The notes beneath the pieces are model-generated. The model searched no databases. It was given only the letters and a program-made list of their open reading frames with translations, and was not told the origin of the DNA. The position numbers and the translations under genes were made by a program. DNA of 64,000 bases, taken from positions 1,858,501 through 1,922,500 of the forward strand of contig NZ_AP023262.1 of assembly GCF_016756615.1 (NCBI RefSeq), in the 5' to 3' direction. Below are positions 1-10,817 of this stretch, piece after piece. Source of the stretch: Mesorhizobium sp. L-8-3. Lineage in GTDB: Bacteria > Pseudomonadota > Alphaproteobacteria > Rhizobiales > Rhizobiaceae. Each line of letters begins with the position of its first letter. Position 1 is the stretch's first letter.

Positions 1-679
1 CCAGGCATTGCCCGGTGAAGAAAGTGGATTCGGGTCCGGCGAGGAACACGACGGCGGAGGCGATTTCCTCGGGCCGGCCGATCCGGCCGAGCGGATGGGT
101 GGTCTCCAGCGCGCGCTGGCTCTCGTTCAGCTGCTCGAACCCGAGGAGCGGCGTATCGGTGGGGCCTGGCGCCACTGCGTTGACCAGGATCGAGGGTGCG
201 AGTTCGCGCGCCCAGGAACGGGTCAGGCCGAGAAGCGCGGCCTTGGTGGCGCAATAGACCGACGCACCGGCTCGGCCGAGATAGGCAAGTTCCGAGGTGA
301 TGTTGATGATCCTGCCGCCCTCGCCGAGATGCGGCAGGACCTCACGCGTCACGATGATCGCGCCACGCACATTGACGGCGAACATGCGGTCGACATGGTC
401 GAGCGAGATCTCCCCGAGGGTTGCCTCCTGAAGGATGCCGGCATTGTTGACGAGGATGTCGCAGCCGCCCATCCGTTCGGTGCCTTCCGCCACCGCGTGG
501 ACGATATCGCTTTCGCTGGAAAGATCGCAGGCAAGGATCGGGATCGGCCTCTCCGACGCCACGAGATCGAGCCCCAGCACGGTCGCGCCGGCCGCCTGCA
601 AGGCCCGTGCGGTCGCGGCGCCGATGCCGCTGGCAGCGCCCGTAACCAGCGCGCGTTTTCCCGAAAGCGCAGCTACCAA
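1..679 (-). CDS. SDR-family oxidoreductase (3' end cut by window edge)
   Basis: NAD(P)-dependent short-chain dehydrogenase; substrate unknown. The reading frame gives the Rossmann cofactor motif TGAASGIG near the N-terminus, an NNAG motif, the catalytic YCATK and the C-terminal TGQCL stretch, so only about 15 residues lie beyond base 1. The chosen start is a TTG at 677-679, because the upstream dehydrogenase ends in CCT TGG TAG and this TTG lies inside it, giving a 7-base overlap and probable translational coupling. It is the last visible gene of the minus-strand ABC-transporter operon that starts at 4069. The family call is secure; the start codon is less so. Confidence 0.85.
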   Translation of the reverse strand, partial: MVAALSGKRALVTGAASGIGAATARALQAAGATVLGLDLVASERPIPILACDLSSESDIVHAVAEGTERMGGCDILVNNAGILQEATLGEISLDHVDRMFAVNVRGAIIVTREVLPHLGEGGRIINITSELAYLGRAGASVYCATKAALLGLTRSWARELAPSILVNAVAPGPTDTPLLGFEQLNESQRALETTHPLGRIGRPEEIASAVVFLAGPESTFFTGQCL

Positions 680-1428
680 GGTACTTCTCCCCTGTCGATG
701 CCGAGCGACTGCCCGGTGATGTTGGCGGCAAGATCGGAGGCAAGGAAGAGGTAGGAACCGGCGACGTCGGCAGCCTCCATCAATCCCGGCAAGGCCTGCG
801 CCGCGACGATCCTTTCCAAAAGCTGGTCCTCGCTGGCCGCCTCCCGCGCAGCCATGCGCCCGAGCGAGCGCATCGACGCCTCTGTCCGGACCCAGCCGGG
901 ACAGATCGCGTTGACGCGGATGCCTCGTGGGCCGAGTTCCTTCGCCCAGGTCTTGGTCAGGCCGATGATGGCGTGTTTGGACGCGACATAGGCGCCGAAC
1001 CGCGCCTCTGCGACACGCCCCCAGATCGATGCCGTGTTGATGATGGATGCTCCGGCCCGCATGCGGGGCAAAGCGCGCGCGGTCATCAGCGCGGTGCCGA
1101 TGACATTGATCTCGATGATGCGCCGGAACGCCGCCTCGACCTCCTCGCTGCGGTCCGTGATCGGCGTCATCAGCTCGAGGCCGGCATTGTTGACCAGCAC
1201 GTCGATCCGGGACAGCGGCTGCAACGCGGCGGCGACCGCCTGCGGGTCGGCGATGTCGGCTTGCGCGCAGGAAGCTTCGAGTTCGTTCGCCCGATCCGTC
1301 ACAGCCGCGTCGTCGGCGATCAGGTGCAGGCGGGCACCCGCCTCGGCGAAGCGTCTTGCGACGCCGAGTCCGATGCCGCGGCTGGCCCCTGTAATGACGA
1401 CGGTCTTTCCCGATAGCGACAGGCTCAT
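673..1428 (-). CDS. SDR-family oxidoreductase
   Basis: A 251-residue classical short-chain dehydrogenase. TGASRGIG is at residues 13-20, NNAG at 80-83, the catalytic Ser near 134, and Tyr147 and Lys151 form the YxxxK pair. The C-terminal GQSLGIDRGEV tail is typical. The start overlaps the stop of the transporter ATPase gene by 4 bases (ATGA), and its own stop overlaps the next SDR gene. Two consecutive SDRs behind an uptake system suggest successive oxidation or epimerisation of the imported compound. That role is inferred from context only. Confidence 0.9.
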   Translation of the reverse strand: MSLSLSGKTVVITGASRGIGLGVARRFAEAGARLHLIADDAAVTDRANELEASCAQADIADPQAVAAALQPLSRIDVLVNNAGLELMTPITDRSEEVEAAFRRIIEINVIGTALMTARALPRMRAGASIINTASIWGRVAEARFGAYVASKHAIIGLTKTWAKELGPRGIRVNAICPGWVRTEASMRSLGRMAAREAASEDQLLERIVAAQALPGLMEAADVAGSYLFLASDLAANITGQSLGIDRGEVPW

Positions 1429-2198
1429 ACAGCCGCCCCGGCCACGTTGCGGATCAGATGCAGGACCTTGTTGCGCAGTGCGAAGAATTTCTGGGTCTCG
1501 CGAATCTCCAGCGGCCGGTCGGAACCAAGTTCGGCCGCGACATCGATATCGGCAACCACCGTCGCCGGGCGGCGCGAGAACAGGATGATCCGGTCGGCGA
1601 GGAAAACGGCCTCCTCAACGTCATGGGTGACGAAGATGATGGTCTTGGCTTCGCGGATCTGGATCTGCCGCAGCTCGGCCTGAAGGCGTTCGCGCGTCAG
1701 CGCGTCGAGGGCTCCGAACGGCTCGTCCATCAGCAGCACGTCCGATCCCGCGGCAAGCGTGCGGGCGATGGCCACACGCTGCCGCATGCCGCCGGAAATC
1801 CGGTTGGGGTAGGAGCCGGCGAAATCGACGAGCCCGAAGAGCTCGAGATAATGGCCGGTCCGTCTGGCCTTTTCCGCAGCGTCGATGTCCTTCCGGTAGC
1901 GCATGCCGAAGCCGATATTGTCGGCCACCGTCAGCCACGGGAACGACGAATAGGACTGGAAGACCATGCCGCGCCGGCGGTCCGGTCCGGTCACTTCTTC
2001 GCCGCCGACCAGGATCCCGCCAGAGCTCGGCCGGTCGAGACCTCCCACCATGCGCATCAAGGTCGTCTTGCCGCAGCCTGAGGGGCCAAGGAAGACGACG
2101 AGCGAATTGCGATCCAGCGCAAGATCGGTCTTGCGCACCACCTCGACGGAGCCAAATGACTTTGCGGTATCGAGAAACTGAACGTAGCCGGCCGTCAT
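1425..2198 (-). CDS. ABC transporter ATP-binding protein (nitrate/sulfonate/taurine type)
   Basis: A 257-residue ATPase of the SsuB/TauB/NrtD class that powers import with the permease at 2209-3066. Walker A is GPSGCGKTT near residue 40, the signature is ISGGMRQRV, and Walker B is DVLLMDEPFGALD followed by the H-loop VTHD. It sits 10 bases downstream of the permease gene and overlaps the following SDR by 4 bases, so the whole group is one transcription unit. The substrate cannot be told from the sequence. Confidence 0.92.
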   Translation of the reverse strand: MTAGYVQFLDTAKSFGSVEVVRKTDLALDRNSLVVFLGPSGCGKTTLMRMVGGLDRPSSGGILVGGEEVTGPDRRRGMVFQSYSSFPWLTVADNIGFGMRYRKDIDAAEKARRTGHYLELFGLVDFAGSYPNRISGGMRQRVAIARTLAAGSDVLLMDEPFGALDALTRERLQAELRQIQIREAKTIIFVTHDVEEAVFLADRIILFSRRPATVVADIDVAAELGSDRPLEIRETQKFFALRNKVLHLIRNVAGAAV

Positions 2199-2208
2199 GC
2201 CATGATCC

Positions 2209-3066
2209 TCACAGATACCGGAAGAGCCGGCGATGAAGCAGGCGCAGGAGCTGGTCGGTGACGAGACCGATCAGCCCGATGACGACGACACCAGCCATGA
2301 CCTCCGGCGTCTTGACGAAACGGCGCGCGGTCCAGATGACGTAACCGATGCCGGAATCCGCGGCGACGATCTCGGCGATGATGAGATAGGTCCAGCACCA
2401 GCCGAGCGTGATGCGCAGATTGTCGATCAGCGTCGGGCCCATCCAGCGCAGCGCCACGTCGGTCATCACCTGGCGCGAATTGGCGCCGACGGTGCGGGCA
2501 ACTTCGACGAACTCCTGCGGCACCCGCCGCATGTCGTCCGCGACCAGAAGCACAAGCTGAAAGAACGTGCCGAGCCACAGGAGGAAGATCTTGGTCTCCT
2601 CGCCGACGCCGAACCATATGATGGAGAGCGGCACCAGGGCCGGAACCGGCAGATAGCGGATGAAGTCGATGATCGGCTCGAGGGCTGCGCCGACGATCCG
2701 GTAGCTGCTCATCAGCATGCCGATGGGTATCGCCATCGCAGCGGCAATCAGGAAGGCCGCCCATACACGGCCGGCCGAGACCGCCGAATGCCACAGCAGG
2801 TTCTGCTCGGTGAGCATGGTCCAAAGCGCCGCCAGCACGCGGCTCGGCGACGGAAGGAACTGCGGCGCGATGATCCCGGCCCTGGCCGCGACCTCCCAGG
2901 CCGCGACAATCAAGGCCGCCGCCGCGATGCTGACGGCGACCTCCGCGGCGGGCGAAGCACGGCCGCGGAATACAAACAGATTGCTGAACAAGATGCTGTC
3001 CTTGCGGGCGTTCTTTGCCGGTTCGGCTGCCTTGGAGGCCGCCGAACGGGTTCGGCGGGTCTCCAT
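2209..3066 (-). CDS. ABC transporter permease (SsuC/TauC type)
   Basis: A 285-residue inner-membrane permease. Several hydrophobic segments are visible (for example AAALIVAAWEVAARAG and LVLLVADDM), and an EAA-like loop (EFVEVARTVGANSRQ) contacts the ATPase. I placed the start at the ATG at 3066, which follows the stop of the binding-protein gene by 10 bases; the frame is open further upstream but would run back into that gene. It is the middle gene of binding protein, permease, ATPase. Confidence 0.88.
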   Translation of the reverse strand: METRRTRSAASKAAEPAKNARKDSILFSNLFVFRGRASPAAEVAVSIAAAALIVAAWEVAARAGIIAPQFLPSPSRVLAALWTMLTEQNLLWHSAVSAGRVWAAFLIAAAMAIPIGMLMSSYRIVGAALEPIIDFIRYLPVPALVPLSIIWFGVGEETKIFLLWLGTFFQLVLLVADDMRRVPQEFVEVARTVGANSRQVMTDVALRWMGPTLIDNLRITLGWCWTYLIIAEIVAADSGIGYVIWTARRFVKTPEVMAGVVVIGLIGLVTDQLLRLLHRRLFRYL

Positions 3067-3076
3067 CGGAGGCGTG

Positions 3077-4069
3077 CTACTTGCGCGGGAGTTCGTTGAT
3101 CGCCGAATTGTCGATCTGGTCGGCGGCGACCAGCTTGTTGTCGGCCGCGCCATTGGCGAGGTTGAGGTCCATGACCGTGTCGAAGATCGTGTGGAGGGTG
3201 CCCTTTTCGCCTGCCTTGCCCATATAGGCGAGCGATTCCGAAAGTGTGGTGTAGGACAGGCTGCTTGTCACGATCTCCGAGACCTCGGTCGGAGAAAGGC
3301 CGAAATGTTTCGACGCCATCTCGGCGAACTTCTCGGGTTCTGCCCTTATGAAATCGACCGCCTCGTAGATGCAGCCCAGGAAGCGGGCATATTTGTCGGG
3401 ATTGGCCTGGAAGTCGTCGTTGCGGGCTATGATTGCATCGATGATCAGACCGCGATGATCCTTCGACGACACCAGCATGCGAGCGCCGGGGCGACCGGAC
3501 GCCTTTAACGCCTGCGACATGAATGGTTCGTAGGTGGCGATGGCCGCGATCGAATCGTCGACGAAGACAGCCCCCGTATCGGCGGTCGCGATGTCCTTGA
3601 TCTGTAGATCATCCAATGTCAGGCCCGCCTGCTTCAATTCCATCTGAAGCAAGAGCCGCGAGGGAATATTCGGTTCAGCCGCCACCACCTTGCCCTTGAG
3701 GTCGGCGACCGACTTGATCCTGTCGTCGGTGATGACGCCGTCTCCGCCTACCGACTCGTCGATCGTTCCGATGATGATCCCAGGCGTGGAGGCGTCGCGG
3801 GGCCGGCCCTGATACTCGCCGACCGAGCGCATCTGCAGTTCGATGTCGCCGCGGGCCATGGCCGCCATGACATTGGTCAGGTCGTCCTCGAACTTGATGC
3901 TGACGTCGAGATCCTTGCCGGTGAAGCATCCGAGATCGCCGGCGATGTGGACTGGCGCAAATCCCAGCCAGGTCGGGGCCAGGATGCGGATCTGGTCGGC
4001 GCTGAAGGCGAATTGCGAACCGCCGAGCATCAGCGCGGCGCTCAAGGCAATCCTGAGTGTCGATTTCAC
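3077..4069 (-). CDS. ABC transporter substrate-binding protein (SsuA/THI5-like)
   Basis: A 330-residue periplasmic binding protein. The GTG start at 4069 has a GGGGA ribosome site just upstream and opens a clear signal peptide (KSTLRIALSAALML, cleaved near FAFSA|DQ). The body resembles the NMT1/SsuA fold used for nitrate, sulfonate, taurine and pyrimidine-precursor uptake, with DLKGKVVAAEPNIPS as the family-type 'program' region. It is the first gene of the minus-strand operon and divergent from the LysR gene, whose product probably controls it. The ligand is unknown. Confidence 0.87.
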   Translation of the reverse strand: MKSTLRIALSAALMLGGSQFAFSADQIRILAPTWLGFAPVHIAGDLGCFTGKDLDVSIKFEDDLTNVMAAMARGDIELQMRSVGEYQGRPRDASTPGIIIGTIDESVGGDGVITDDRIKSVADLKGKVVAAEPNIPSRLLLQMELKQAGLTLDDLQIKDIATADTGAVFVDDSIAAIATYEPFMSQALKASGRPGARMLVSSKDHRGLIIDAIIARNDDFQANPDKYARFLGCIYEAVDFIRAEPEKFAEMASKHFGLSPTEVSEIVTSSLSYTTLSESLAYMGKAGEKGTLHTIFDTVMDLNLANGAADNKLVAADQIDNSAINELPRK

Positions 4070-4142
4070 GGTCGTTCCCCTTTGTTCGTTGGACGCAGGT
4101 TCCCGGTTTTCAACATTGATGTAAATGAGTTTGTTTGGAAGT

Positions 4143-4166
4143 ATGCATCGAATAATGTCGATGTAT
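4143..4166. promoter_or_regulatory. Candidate LysR operator
   Basis: An inverted repeat lies between the divergent LysR and transporter genes: ATGCATCGA, six bases (ATAATG), then TCGATGTAT, with one mismatch between 9-base arms. It contains a T-N11-A-like core as expected for LysR regulators and lies just upstream of the LysR start. Function is inferred from position and symmetry. Confidence 0.5.
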
Positions 4167-4184
4167 CGAAGCCATGGAGAGAGC

Positions 4185-5129
4185 ATGCGAAGGCTCGACA
4201 ATATCGACATCAGGTTGCTGCGCATCTTCGTGACGCTCGCCGATTGCGGCGGTTTCGCCGACGCGCAGATCACGCTCAACCTGTCCCAGCCGACGCTGAG
4301 CACGCATCTGGCGGAACTGGAGAAGCGGATCGGCGCCCAGCTCTGCCATCGCGGGCGCAAGCAGTTCCGCCTGACGGAAGTCGGACAGGCGACCTATGAC
4401 GCCGCGCAGAAGCTGTTTCGCGATCTCGACGATTTCGGGCACAGGATCAGCGCGGCGAGCGGCAGCCTCTCGGGTCGCCTCAGGATCGGCACGTCGGACG
4501 GTGTGTTCACCAGCAGCGAGCTCGGAATCCATCATGCGCTTGAGCGCTTCATGCGACCGGATTCCGACGTATTCATCGACCTGACGGTCGGCACGCCTTC
4601 AGAGCTGGAACAGCAGGTTGCCGATGGCGGCCGCGACATCGTCATCGGGCCTCTGTCGCAGAAGGCGCCGGGGGTCGTCTATCGCAGCTATTGCGGCGAA
4701 CCCCATCAGCTCTATTGCGGCCGGCAGCATCCGCTGTTTGCTCTGCCCGATGCCAGGATCGATCAGAACGCGATCGATTCCGCGCGGTTTTCCGTGCGCA
4801 GCTATCGGCATTTCGACGATCTCTATCTCGTCGGGCACCCGCGCGCGAGCGCGTCGGTGGTCCATATGGAAGCGCAGCTCATGCTGATCCTCTCAGGCAA
4901 CTTCATCGGCTTCCTGCCTTGCCATTTCGCCGCGCCCTGGGTGGAGGCGGGGGAGATGCGTGCGATCAAGCCGAGGGCCTATGCGTTCAGTTCGATGCAC
5001 AAGGTCGCCCACCGCAAGGCCGACGCCGGCCGCTCGCTCGTCCAGGCGTTCCTGAAGGCGCTGCTCGGACCCGTGCCTGGGGGCGGCCGGGGCGAACCGG
5101 ACGGCGATCAGTCAACGACGACCGGATAG
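4185..5129 (+). CDS. LysR-family transcriptional regulator
   Basis: A 314-residue regulator. The N-terminal winged HTH has the classic layout (GGFADAQ, LNLSQPTLSTHLAELEKRIG, then LCHR and RLTEVG), and an effector-binding domain follows. Several in-frame ATGs precede it. I chose the ATG at 4185 because it has a GGAGAG site six to eight bases upstream and gives the usual short LysR N-terminus. Divergent orientation to the ABC/SDR operon makes it the probable activator or repressor of that operon. Confidence 0.9.
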   Translation: MRRLDNIDIRLLRIFVTLADCGGFADAQITLNLSQPTLSTHLAELEKRIGAQLCHRGRKQFRLTEVGQATYDAAQKLFRDLDDFGHRISAASGSLSGRLRIGTSDGVFTSSELGIHHALERFMRPDSDVFIDLTVGTPSELEQQVADGGRDIVIGPLSQKAPGVVYRSYCGEPHQLYCGRQHPLFALPDARIDQNAIDSARFSVRSYRHFDDLYLVGHPRASASVVHMEAQLMLILSGNFIGFLPCHFAAPWVEAGEMRAIKPRAYAFSSMHKVAHRKADAGRSLVQAFLKALLGPVPGGGRGEPDGDQSTTTG

Positions 5130-5462
5130 GCTCTCCCCTGTTCGCTCGGGCGAATGTCCATGGCTTCGCGGGTGCCGCCGGGCTGCGGCTTCTCCACATC
5201 GAGCGGCTGGCCGAGCACACAACGGGCATGACCTCATTCGCGCAGCTTCTCCATAACCACATAGAATCGGAAATACTCCGATCGCGGAAGCGGCGACCAT
5301 GCCTCCGAACACCGATGTTCCGACGGCTCGCAGAACAGAGTTCTCCGCGGTCAGCCGATCTGGTCGACTGGTTGCCGTGCTGCTGCGAACCCGGCGACCG
5401 GAACCGATCGCCGGGCGTACTCCCAGCCCGATGCGGTGCTCCGCAGCCTCCGCGAGATCAAA
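5130..5462. other. Non-coding stretch, nothing recognised
   Basis: About 330 bases lie between the convergent LysR and DUF1269 genes. Short frames exist on both strands but none shows a ribosome site, a conserved motif or a plausible protein. I see no clear terminator hairpin or repeat here. Confidence 0.5.
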
Positions 5463-5978
5463 TCAAGAGGCTGTATCCTTGGCGCTGCTTACAACGTGGC
5501 CGCCGATGGCTTCGCGCAGCGCGGCCTCCGCCTTCTCGTCGAGCGACGTGCGCATGACGGTGCCGCCGATGCCCTTCAGGTCTGCCAGAACCTTGTCCGT
5601 TGTCATCTTGCGGATCAGCAGGAACAGTCCGGCCGTCCCCGGCTGCAGCACGCCGGCGGCCTCTTTCATGAACTTGTCATCGATGCCTATGTCGGTCAGC
5701 TTGCCGCCGAGGGCGCCGGAAGCCGCACCGATGGCGGTGCCGACAAGCGGCATCAGGAAGATGAAGCCGATGAGAGTGCCCCACAGGGCGCCCGAGACGG
5801 CGCCCGCTGCGGTCGAATTGACGAGCTGGTTCAGCTTGATCCGACCGTCGGCATCCTTGACGACCACGACGGCGTCGCCGAGTTCGATCAGATATTCCCG
5901 CTGGAGGCCGAGCACTTTCTGCCGAACCTCTTCTGCCTTCTGCTCATCGGGAAAGGCGATAAAGACGAGATCACTCAT
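5463..5978 (-). CDS. DUF1269-family membrane protein
   Basis: A 171-residue protein with the DUF1269 pattern. The N-terminus reads SDLVFIAFPDEQKAEEV. A Gly/Ala-rich hydrophobic hairpin follows (about residues 60-95: ALWGTLIGFIFLMPLVG and AIGAASGALGG), then a C-terminal alpha/beta part with MTTDKVLADLKGIGG. The start is the ATG at 5978 because AAGGAG lies eight bases upstream; a GTG nine bases earlier would abut that site. The family has no agreed function, though it is often seen in stress-related settings. It is a single gene. Confidence 0.85.
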   Translation of the reverse strand: MSDLVFIAFPDEQKAEEVRQKVLGLQREYLIELGDAVVVVKDADGRIKLNQLVNSTAAGAVSGALWGTLIGFIFLMPLVGTAIGAASGALGGKLTDIGIDDKFMKEAAGVLQPGTAGLFLLIRKMTTDKVLADLKGIGGTVMRTSLDEKAEAALREAIGGHVVSSAKDTAS

Positions 5979-6107
5979 GGAATCCACTCCTTCAGGGATG
6001 TTGGCCGGGATACTGGCCCAGACTTGTAGAACTTCCGTGACACGTGTGCTGCGATCCCCGGCTGCAACACTATCTGCTACCGCTGTCCGACTGCAACGCT
6101 GTCATGG

Positions 6108-6132
6108 CAACGGTCGATGAGATCGACTGTTG
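6108..6132. repeat. Intergenic palindrome, copy A
   Basis: Arms CAACGGTCGAT and ATCGACTGTTG flank a GAG loop (one mismatch). A near-identical palindrome lies at 22997-23021 and a decayed one at 34681-34707, all between genes. This suggests a short dispersed palindromic element rather than a gene-specific operator. Confidence 0.45.
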
Positions 6133-6230
6133 GGGCGTTTGTCGACCGCTACCACGCACGACTTCGGGCCGCGCCAGCGGCTGACGTCGCCTGGATACGT
6201 CAACATCCATGCCTGCTGGACTGGACGCGG

Positions 6231-8615
6231 TCAGGCCGAGGCGTTCGAGGTCCAGCGCCAGTCGCGTATCTCGGGCATGTCCTGGCCGTGAGTCCGGATA
6301 TAGTCGTGATGCTCGGTCAGCCTGGCTTCCATCAGCGCCCGCAGGTGGTCGCCCGCCTCGCCCAGGCCCGGCAGCCGGCGGAGCACGCCGAGCACCAGAT
6401 GGAATCGGTCAAGGCCGTTGAGCACCGTCATGTCGAAAGGCGTGGTCGTTGTCCCTTCCTCCTTGTAGCCATGCACATGGATGTTGTCATGATTGGTGCG
6501 CCGGTAGGTCAGCCGGTGGATGGTCCAGGGATAGCCGTGATAGGCGAAGATTACGGGGCGGTTCGTCGTGAAGAGGGCGTCGAAGGCCGCGTCCGAAAGT
6601 CCGTGCGGGTGCATCTCTTCCGGCTGCAGCGCCATCAGATCGACGACATTGACCACCCTCACGGCGAGATCGGGCAGGTGCTCGCGCAGGATGGCGACGG
6701 CGGCCAGGGTCTCGAGCGCCGGCACGTCCCCGGCGCAGGCCATCACCACGTCGGGCTCCGGCCGGTTGTGCCGGCAGGCCCAGTCCCAGATGCCGATACC
6801 CGCGTCGCAATGCAGCCGCGCCTCCTCCATCGACATCCACTGCCATGACCGGGCCTTGCCGGCGACGATGATGTTGATGCGGTCCCAGGTCTGCAGCGCA
6901 TGTTCGGTCACGCAGAGCAGCGAATTGGCATCGGGCGGGAAATAGACGCGCACGATGTCGGCCTTCTTGTTCAGCGCGACGTCGACGAAACCGGGGTCCT
7001 GGTGGCTGAAGCCGTTATGGTCCTGCTGCCAGACATGGCTGGTCAGCAGGTAGTTGAGCGAGGCGATCGGCTGTCGCCAGGGAATGTCGCGGGTCGCGTC
7101 CAGCCATTTCGCATGCTGGTTGAACATGGAATCCACGATGTGGATGAAAGCCTCGTAGCAGGAGAAGAACCCATGGCGGCCGGTGAGAAGATAGCCTTCG
7201 AGCCATCCCTGGCAGGTATGCTCCGAGAGAATCTCGAGCACCTTGCCGTCCCGTCCGAGATGGACGTCCTCCGGCAGTATCTCCTCCATCCAGGCGCGTT
7301 CGGTCACTTCGAAGACGTCCTGCAGGCGATTGGACGCCGTCTCGTCCGGGCCGACGATGCGGAAGTTTTGCGCGGCGAGATTGGCCTGCATCACCGCGCG
7401 CAGGTAACCGCCCATAACTCGGGTCGCCTCCGCCTTGGCGGCGCCGGGCTGCGGTACGCCGACGGCATGCTTCGACAAATCGGGCAGTTCCAGAGGCTTG
7501 CGCAACTGGCCGCCATTGGCGTGGGGATTGGCGCTCATGCGCAAGGGGCCTGTGGGTGTGGTGTCCCTGATCTCTTCCTTCGGCCGGCCGGTATCGTCGA
7601 ACAACTCCTGCGGGCGGTAGCTCAGCATCCACTCTTCCAGCATCTTCAGATGCTCGGGATTGTCGGCAAGGCCGGACAACGGAACCTGATGCGCCCGCCA
7701 GAAACCTTCGGTCTTGAGCCCGTCCACCTCTTTCGGGCCGGTCCAGCCTTTCGGGCTGCGCAGCACGACGACCGGCCAGGCCGGCCTCGTGCCGCCGTGC
7801 CCGGACCGGGCGGCGTCCTGGATGGCGTGGATCTTGCGCATCGCCTGGTCGAGCACGGTCGCCATGCGCTGGTGCATCGCCGTCGGCTCGTCGCCTTCGA
7901 CGAACAGCGGATCATAGCCGTAGCCGACCAGCAGAGCCCGCAGCTCGGCATGAGGAATGCGGGCCAGGATCGTCGGATTGGCGATCTTGTAGCCGTTGAG
8001 ATGAAGGATCGGCAGCACCGCGCCGTCATGGATGGGGTTCAGGAATTTGTTGGAATGCCAGGCCGTGGCCAGCGGGCCGGTTTCAGCCTCGCCGTCGCCG
8101 ATCACGCAGGCGACCACAAGCCCGGGATTGTCGAAAGCCGCGCCATAGGCGTGCGAAAGCGCGTAGCCGAGTTCGCCGCCTTCATGGATCGAACCCGGCA
8201 CTTCCGGCGCGGCATGGCTCGGAATGCCGCCCGGAAAGGAGAACTGCCGGAACAGTTTGCGCAGCCCCGCCTCGCCCAGCGGAACATCGGGGTTGAGTTC
8301 GCTGTAGGTGCCTTCGAGATAGGCGTTGGCGACCATGGCCGGCCCGCCATGGCCCGGCCCGCAGATATAGATCATGTTCGCCTTCTGCCGGCGGATCACG
8401 CGGTTCAGATGGGCGTAGATGAAGCTCAGGCCCGGCGACGTACCCCAATGCCCGAGCAGCCGCGGCTTGACATGTTCGAGCCGCAGCGGCTCGCGCAGCA
8501 GCGGATTGTCGAGCAGATAGATCTGGCCGACGGTCAAGTAGTTGGCGGCCCGCCAATAGGCGTCTATCTGTTCGAGCTCGGTCTCGGAGAGGGGGGCAGC
8601 GTCGGCGTCGTTCAT
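6231..8615 (-). CDS. xfp: Phosphoketolase (xylulose-5-P/fructose-6-P)
   Basis: A 794-residue thiamine-diphosphate enzyme that splits xylulose 5-phosphate or fructose 6-phosphate with phosphate to acetyl-phosphate plus glyceraldehyde 3-phosphate or erythrose 4-phosphate. The N-terminal half shows GPGHGGPAM near residue 86 and the cofactor motif GDGEAETGP at 173-181; the full family length is present. The start at 8615 follows an AAAGGA site; the open frame upstream has no better start. No acetate kinase or phosphotransacetylase gene is adjacent, so the acetyl-phosphate must be used by enzymes encoded elsewhere. EC 4.1.2.9/4.1.2.22 is inferred from the family. Confidence 0.95.
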   Translation of the reverse strand: MNDADAAPLSETELEQIDAYWRAANYLTVGQIYLLDNPLLREPLRLEHVKPRLLGHWGTSPGLSFIYAHLNRVIRRQKANMIYICGPGHGGPAMVANAYLEGTYSELNPDVPLGEAGLRKLFRQFSFPGGIPSHAAPEVPGSIHEGGELGYALSHAYGAAFDNPGLVVACVIGDGEAETGPLATAWHSNKFLNPIHDGAVLPILHLNGYKIANPTILARIPHAELRALLVGYGYDPLFVEGDEPTAMHQRMATVLDQAMRKIHAIQDAARSGHGGTRPAWPVVVLRSPKGWTGPKEVDGLKTEGFWRAHQVPLSGLADNPEHLKMLEEWMLSYRPQELFDDTGRPKEEIRDTTPTGPLRMSANPHANGGQLRKPLELPDLSKHAVGVPQPGAAKAEATRVMGGYLRAVMQANLAAQNFRIVGPDETASNRLQDVFEVTERAWMEEILPEDVHLGRDGKVLEILSEHTCQGWLEGYLLTGRHGFFSCYEAFIHIVDSMFNQHAKWLDATRDIPWRQPIASLNYLLTSHVWQQDHNGFSHQDPGFVDVALNKKADIVRVYFPPDANSLLCVTEHALQTWDRINIIVAGKARSWQWMSMEEARLHCDAGIGIWDWACRHNRPEPDVVMACAGDVPALETLAAVAILREHLPDLAVRVVNVVDLMALQPEEMHPHGLSDAAFDALFTTNRPVIFAYHGYPWTIHRLTYRRTNHDNIHVHGYKEEGTTTTPFDMTVLNGLDRFHLVLGVLRRLPGLGEAGDHLRALMEARLTEHHDYIRTHGQDMPEIRDWRWTSNASA

Positions 8616-8889
8616 GGCGTGCGGTCCTTTCATTCGAAAAGAGGGGCCAAGGGCTCGGCGGCTGTTCGCGAGTGTATTTCCACGCCGGCCGGTCGGGCAA
8701 CCTGCCCGTCCGTCGCCATTGTCAAACGCTGGCGAGCCGATCGGGTTCATGATGCTACGACCTGCAAGGGCAATAGCCGCTCGGCGGTACGGAGAAATTG
8801 CGCTGGATCAAGCGCCTGCGTGCCGGCGCAGGCTGCCGACCCGCGACGGCAAAAGCGGCCGGCTCGGGTGGATCAGGGTAGGCGCGGGA

Positions 8890-9975
<1,086 letters not shown>

Positions 9976-9989
9976 GCGTGGGTTCCGTT

Positions 9990-10817
9990 CTATTTGACCG
10001 CGCCTTCGGTCAGGCCGGAGACGAACCAGCGGCCGACGAGCGCAAAGAGGATGACGACGGGAATGGTCGCGGCGGTGGCGCCGGCGAGCAACAGGCCCCA
10101 GTCGATCTGATACTGGCCGATGATGCCGGCGAAGCCGACGGGGATCGTACGGTGCGCGTCGGAAACGATCAGCACCGAGGCGAAGAGATATTCGGTCCAG
10201 GACGAGATGAAGGCGAAGATCGCGACGCTGGCAATCCCGGGCGCGATCAGCGGCATCAGGATGCGCAACAAGATAGTCGTCGTCGGCGCGCCGTCGACGA
10301 TGGCCGCCTCCTCGATCTCCTTCGGCACCGACGCCAGAAAGGAGCGCATCATCCAGATCGAGAAGGGGAGCGCGAAGGCCACGTTGACGATGACGAGGCT
10401 CGCCCGGCTGTCGACCAGCCCGGCCTTGGAGAACAGCCCGTAGAGCGGGATCAGCACGACGACGCCGGGAAAGGCGTAGGCCAGCAGGATCACCCGATAG
10501 AGCGCGTTGCGGCCGGGAAACTCCATACGGAAGAAGGCATAGGCCGCGGGGAGCGCCAGCAGCACCGTCACGGCCGTCGAGAACAGGGCGACCAACAGGC
10601 TGTTGACGAGATAGGTAGGGAAATCGGACGACTGCAGCAGCTTCTCGAAATGCTGGAGGGTGAAGCTTTGCGGGAACATCGTCGGCATGCGCTGGATGAT
10701 CTCGCGCGGCAGCTTGATAGAGCCGGTGATCACCCACCAGAAGGGCAGGCCGATGAGGAGCATCAGGAATAGCAGCCCCGCATGAAGCGACGCCGATTGC
10801 GGAAGGCTTCGTCTCAT
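9990..10817 (-). CDS. Carbohydrate ABC permease (MalG/UgpE type)
   Basis: A 275-residue inner-membrane protein with about six hydrophobic segments. The CUT1 EAA loop is present (VPKEIEEAAIVDGAPTTTIL). The start ATG at 10817 overlaps the stop of the preceding permease by four bases, which fixes it. It pairs with the MalF-type subunit to form the channel. Confidence 0.92.
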   Translation of the reverse strand: MRRSLPQSASLHAGLLFLMLLIGLPFWWVITGSIKLPREIIQRMPTMFPQSFTLQHFEKLLQSSDFPTYLVNSLLVALFSTAVTVLLALPAAYAFFRMEFPGRNALYRVILLAYAFPGVVVLIPLYGLFSKAGLVDSRASLVIVNVAFALPFSIWMMRSFLASVPKEIEEAAIVDGAPTTTILLRILMPLIAPGIASVAIFAFISSWTEYLFASVLIVSDAHRTIPVGFAGIIGQYQIDWGLLLAGATAATIPVVILFALVGRWFVSGLTEGAVK

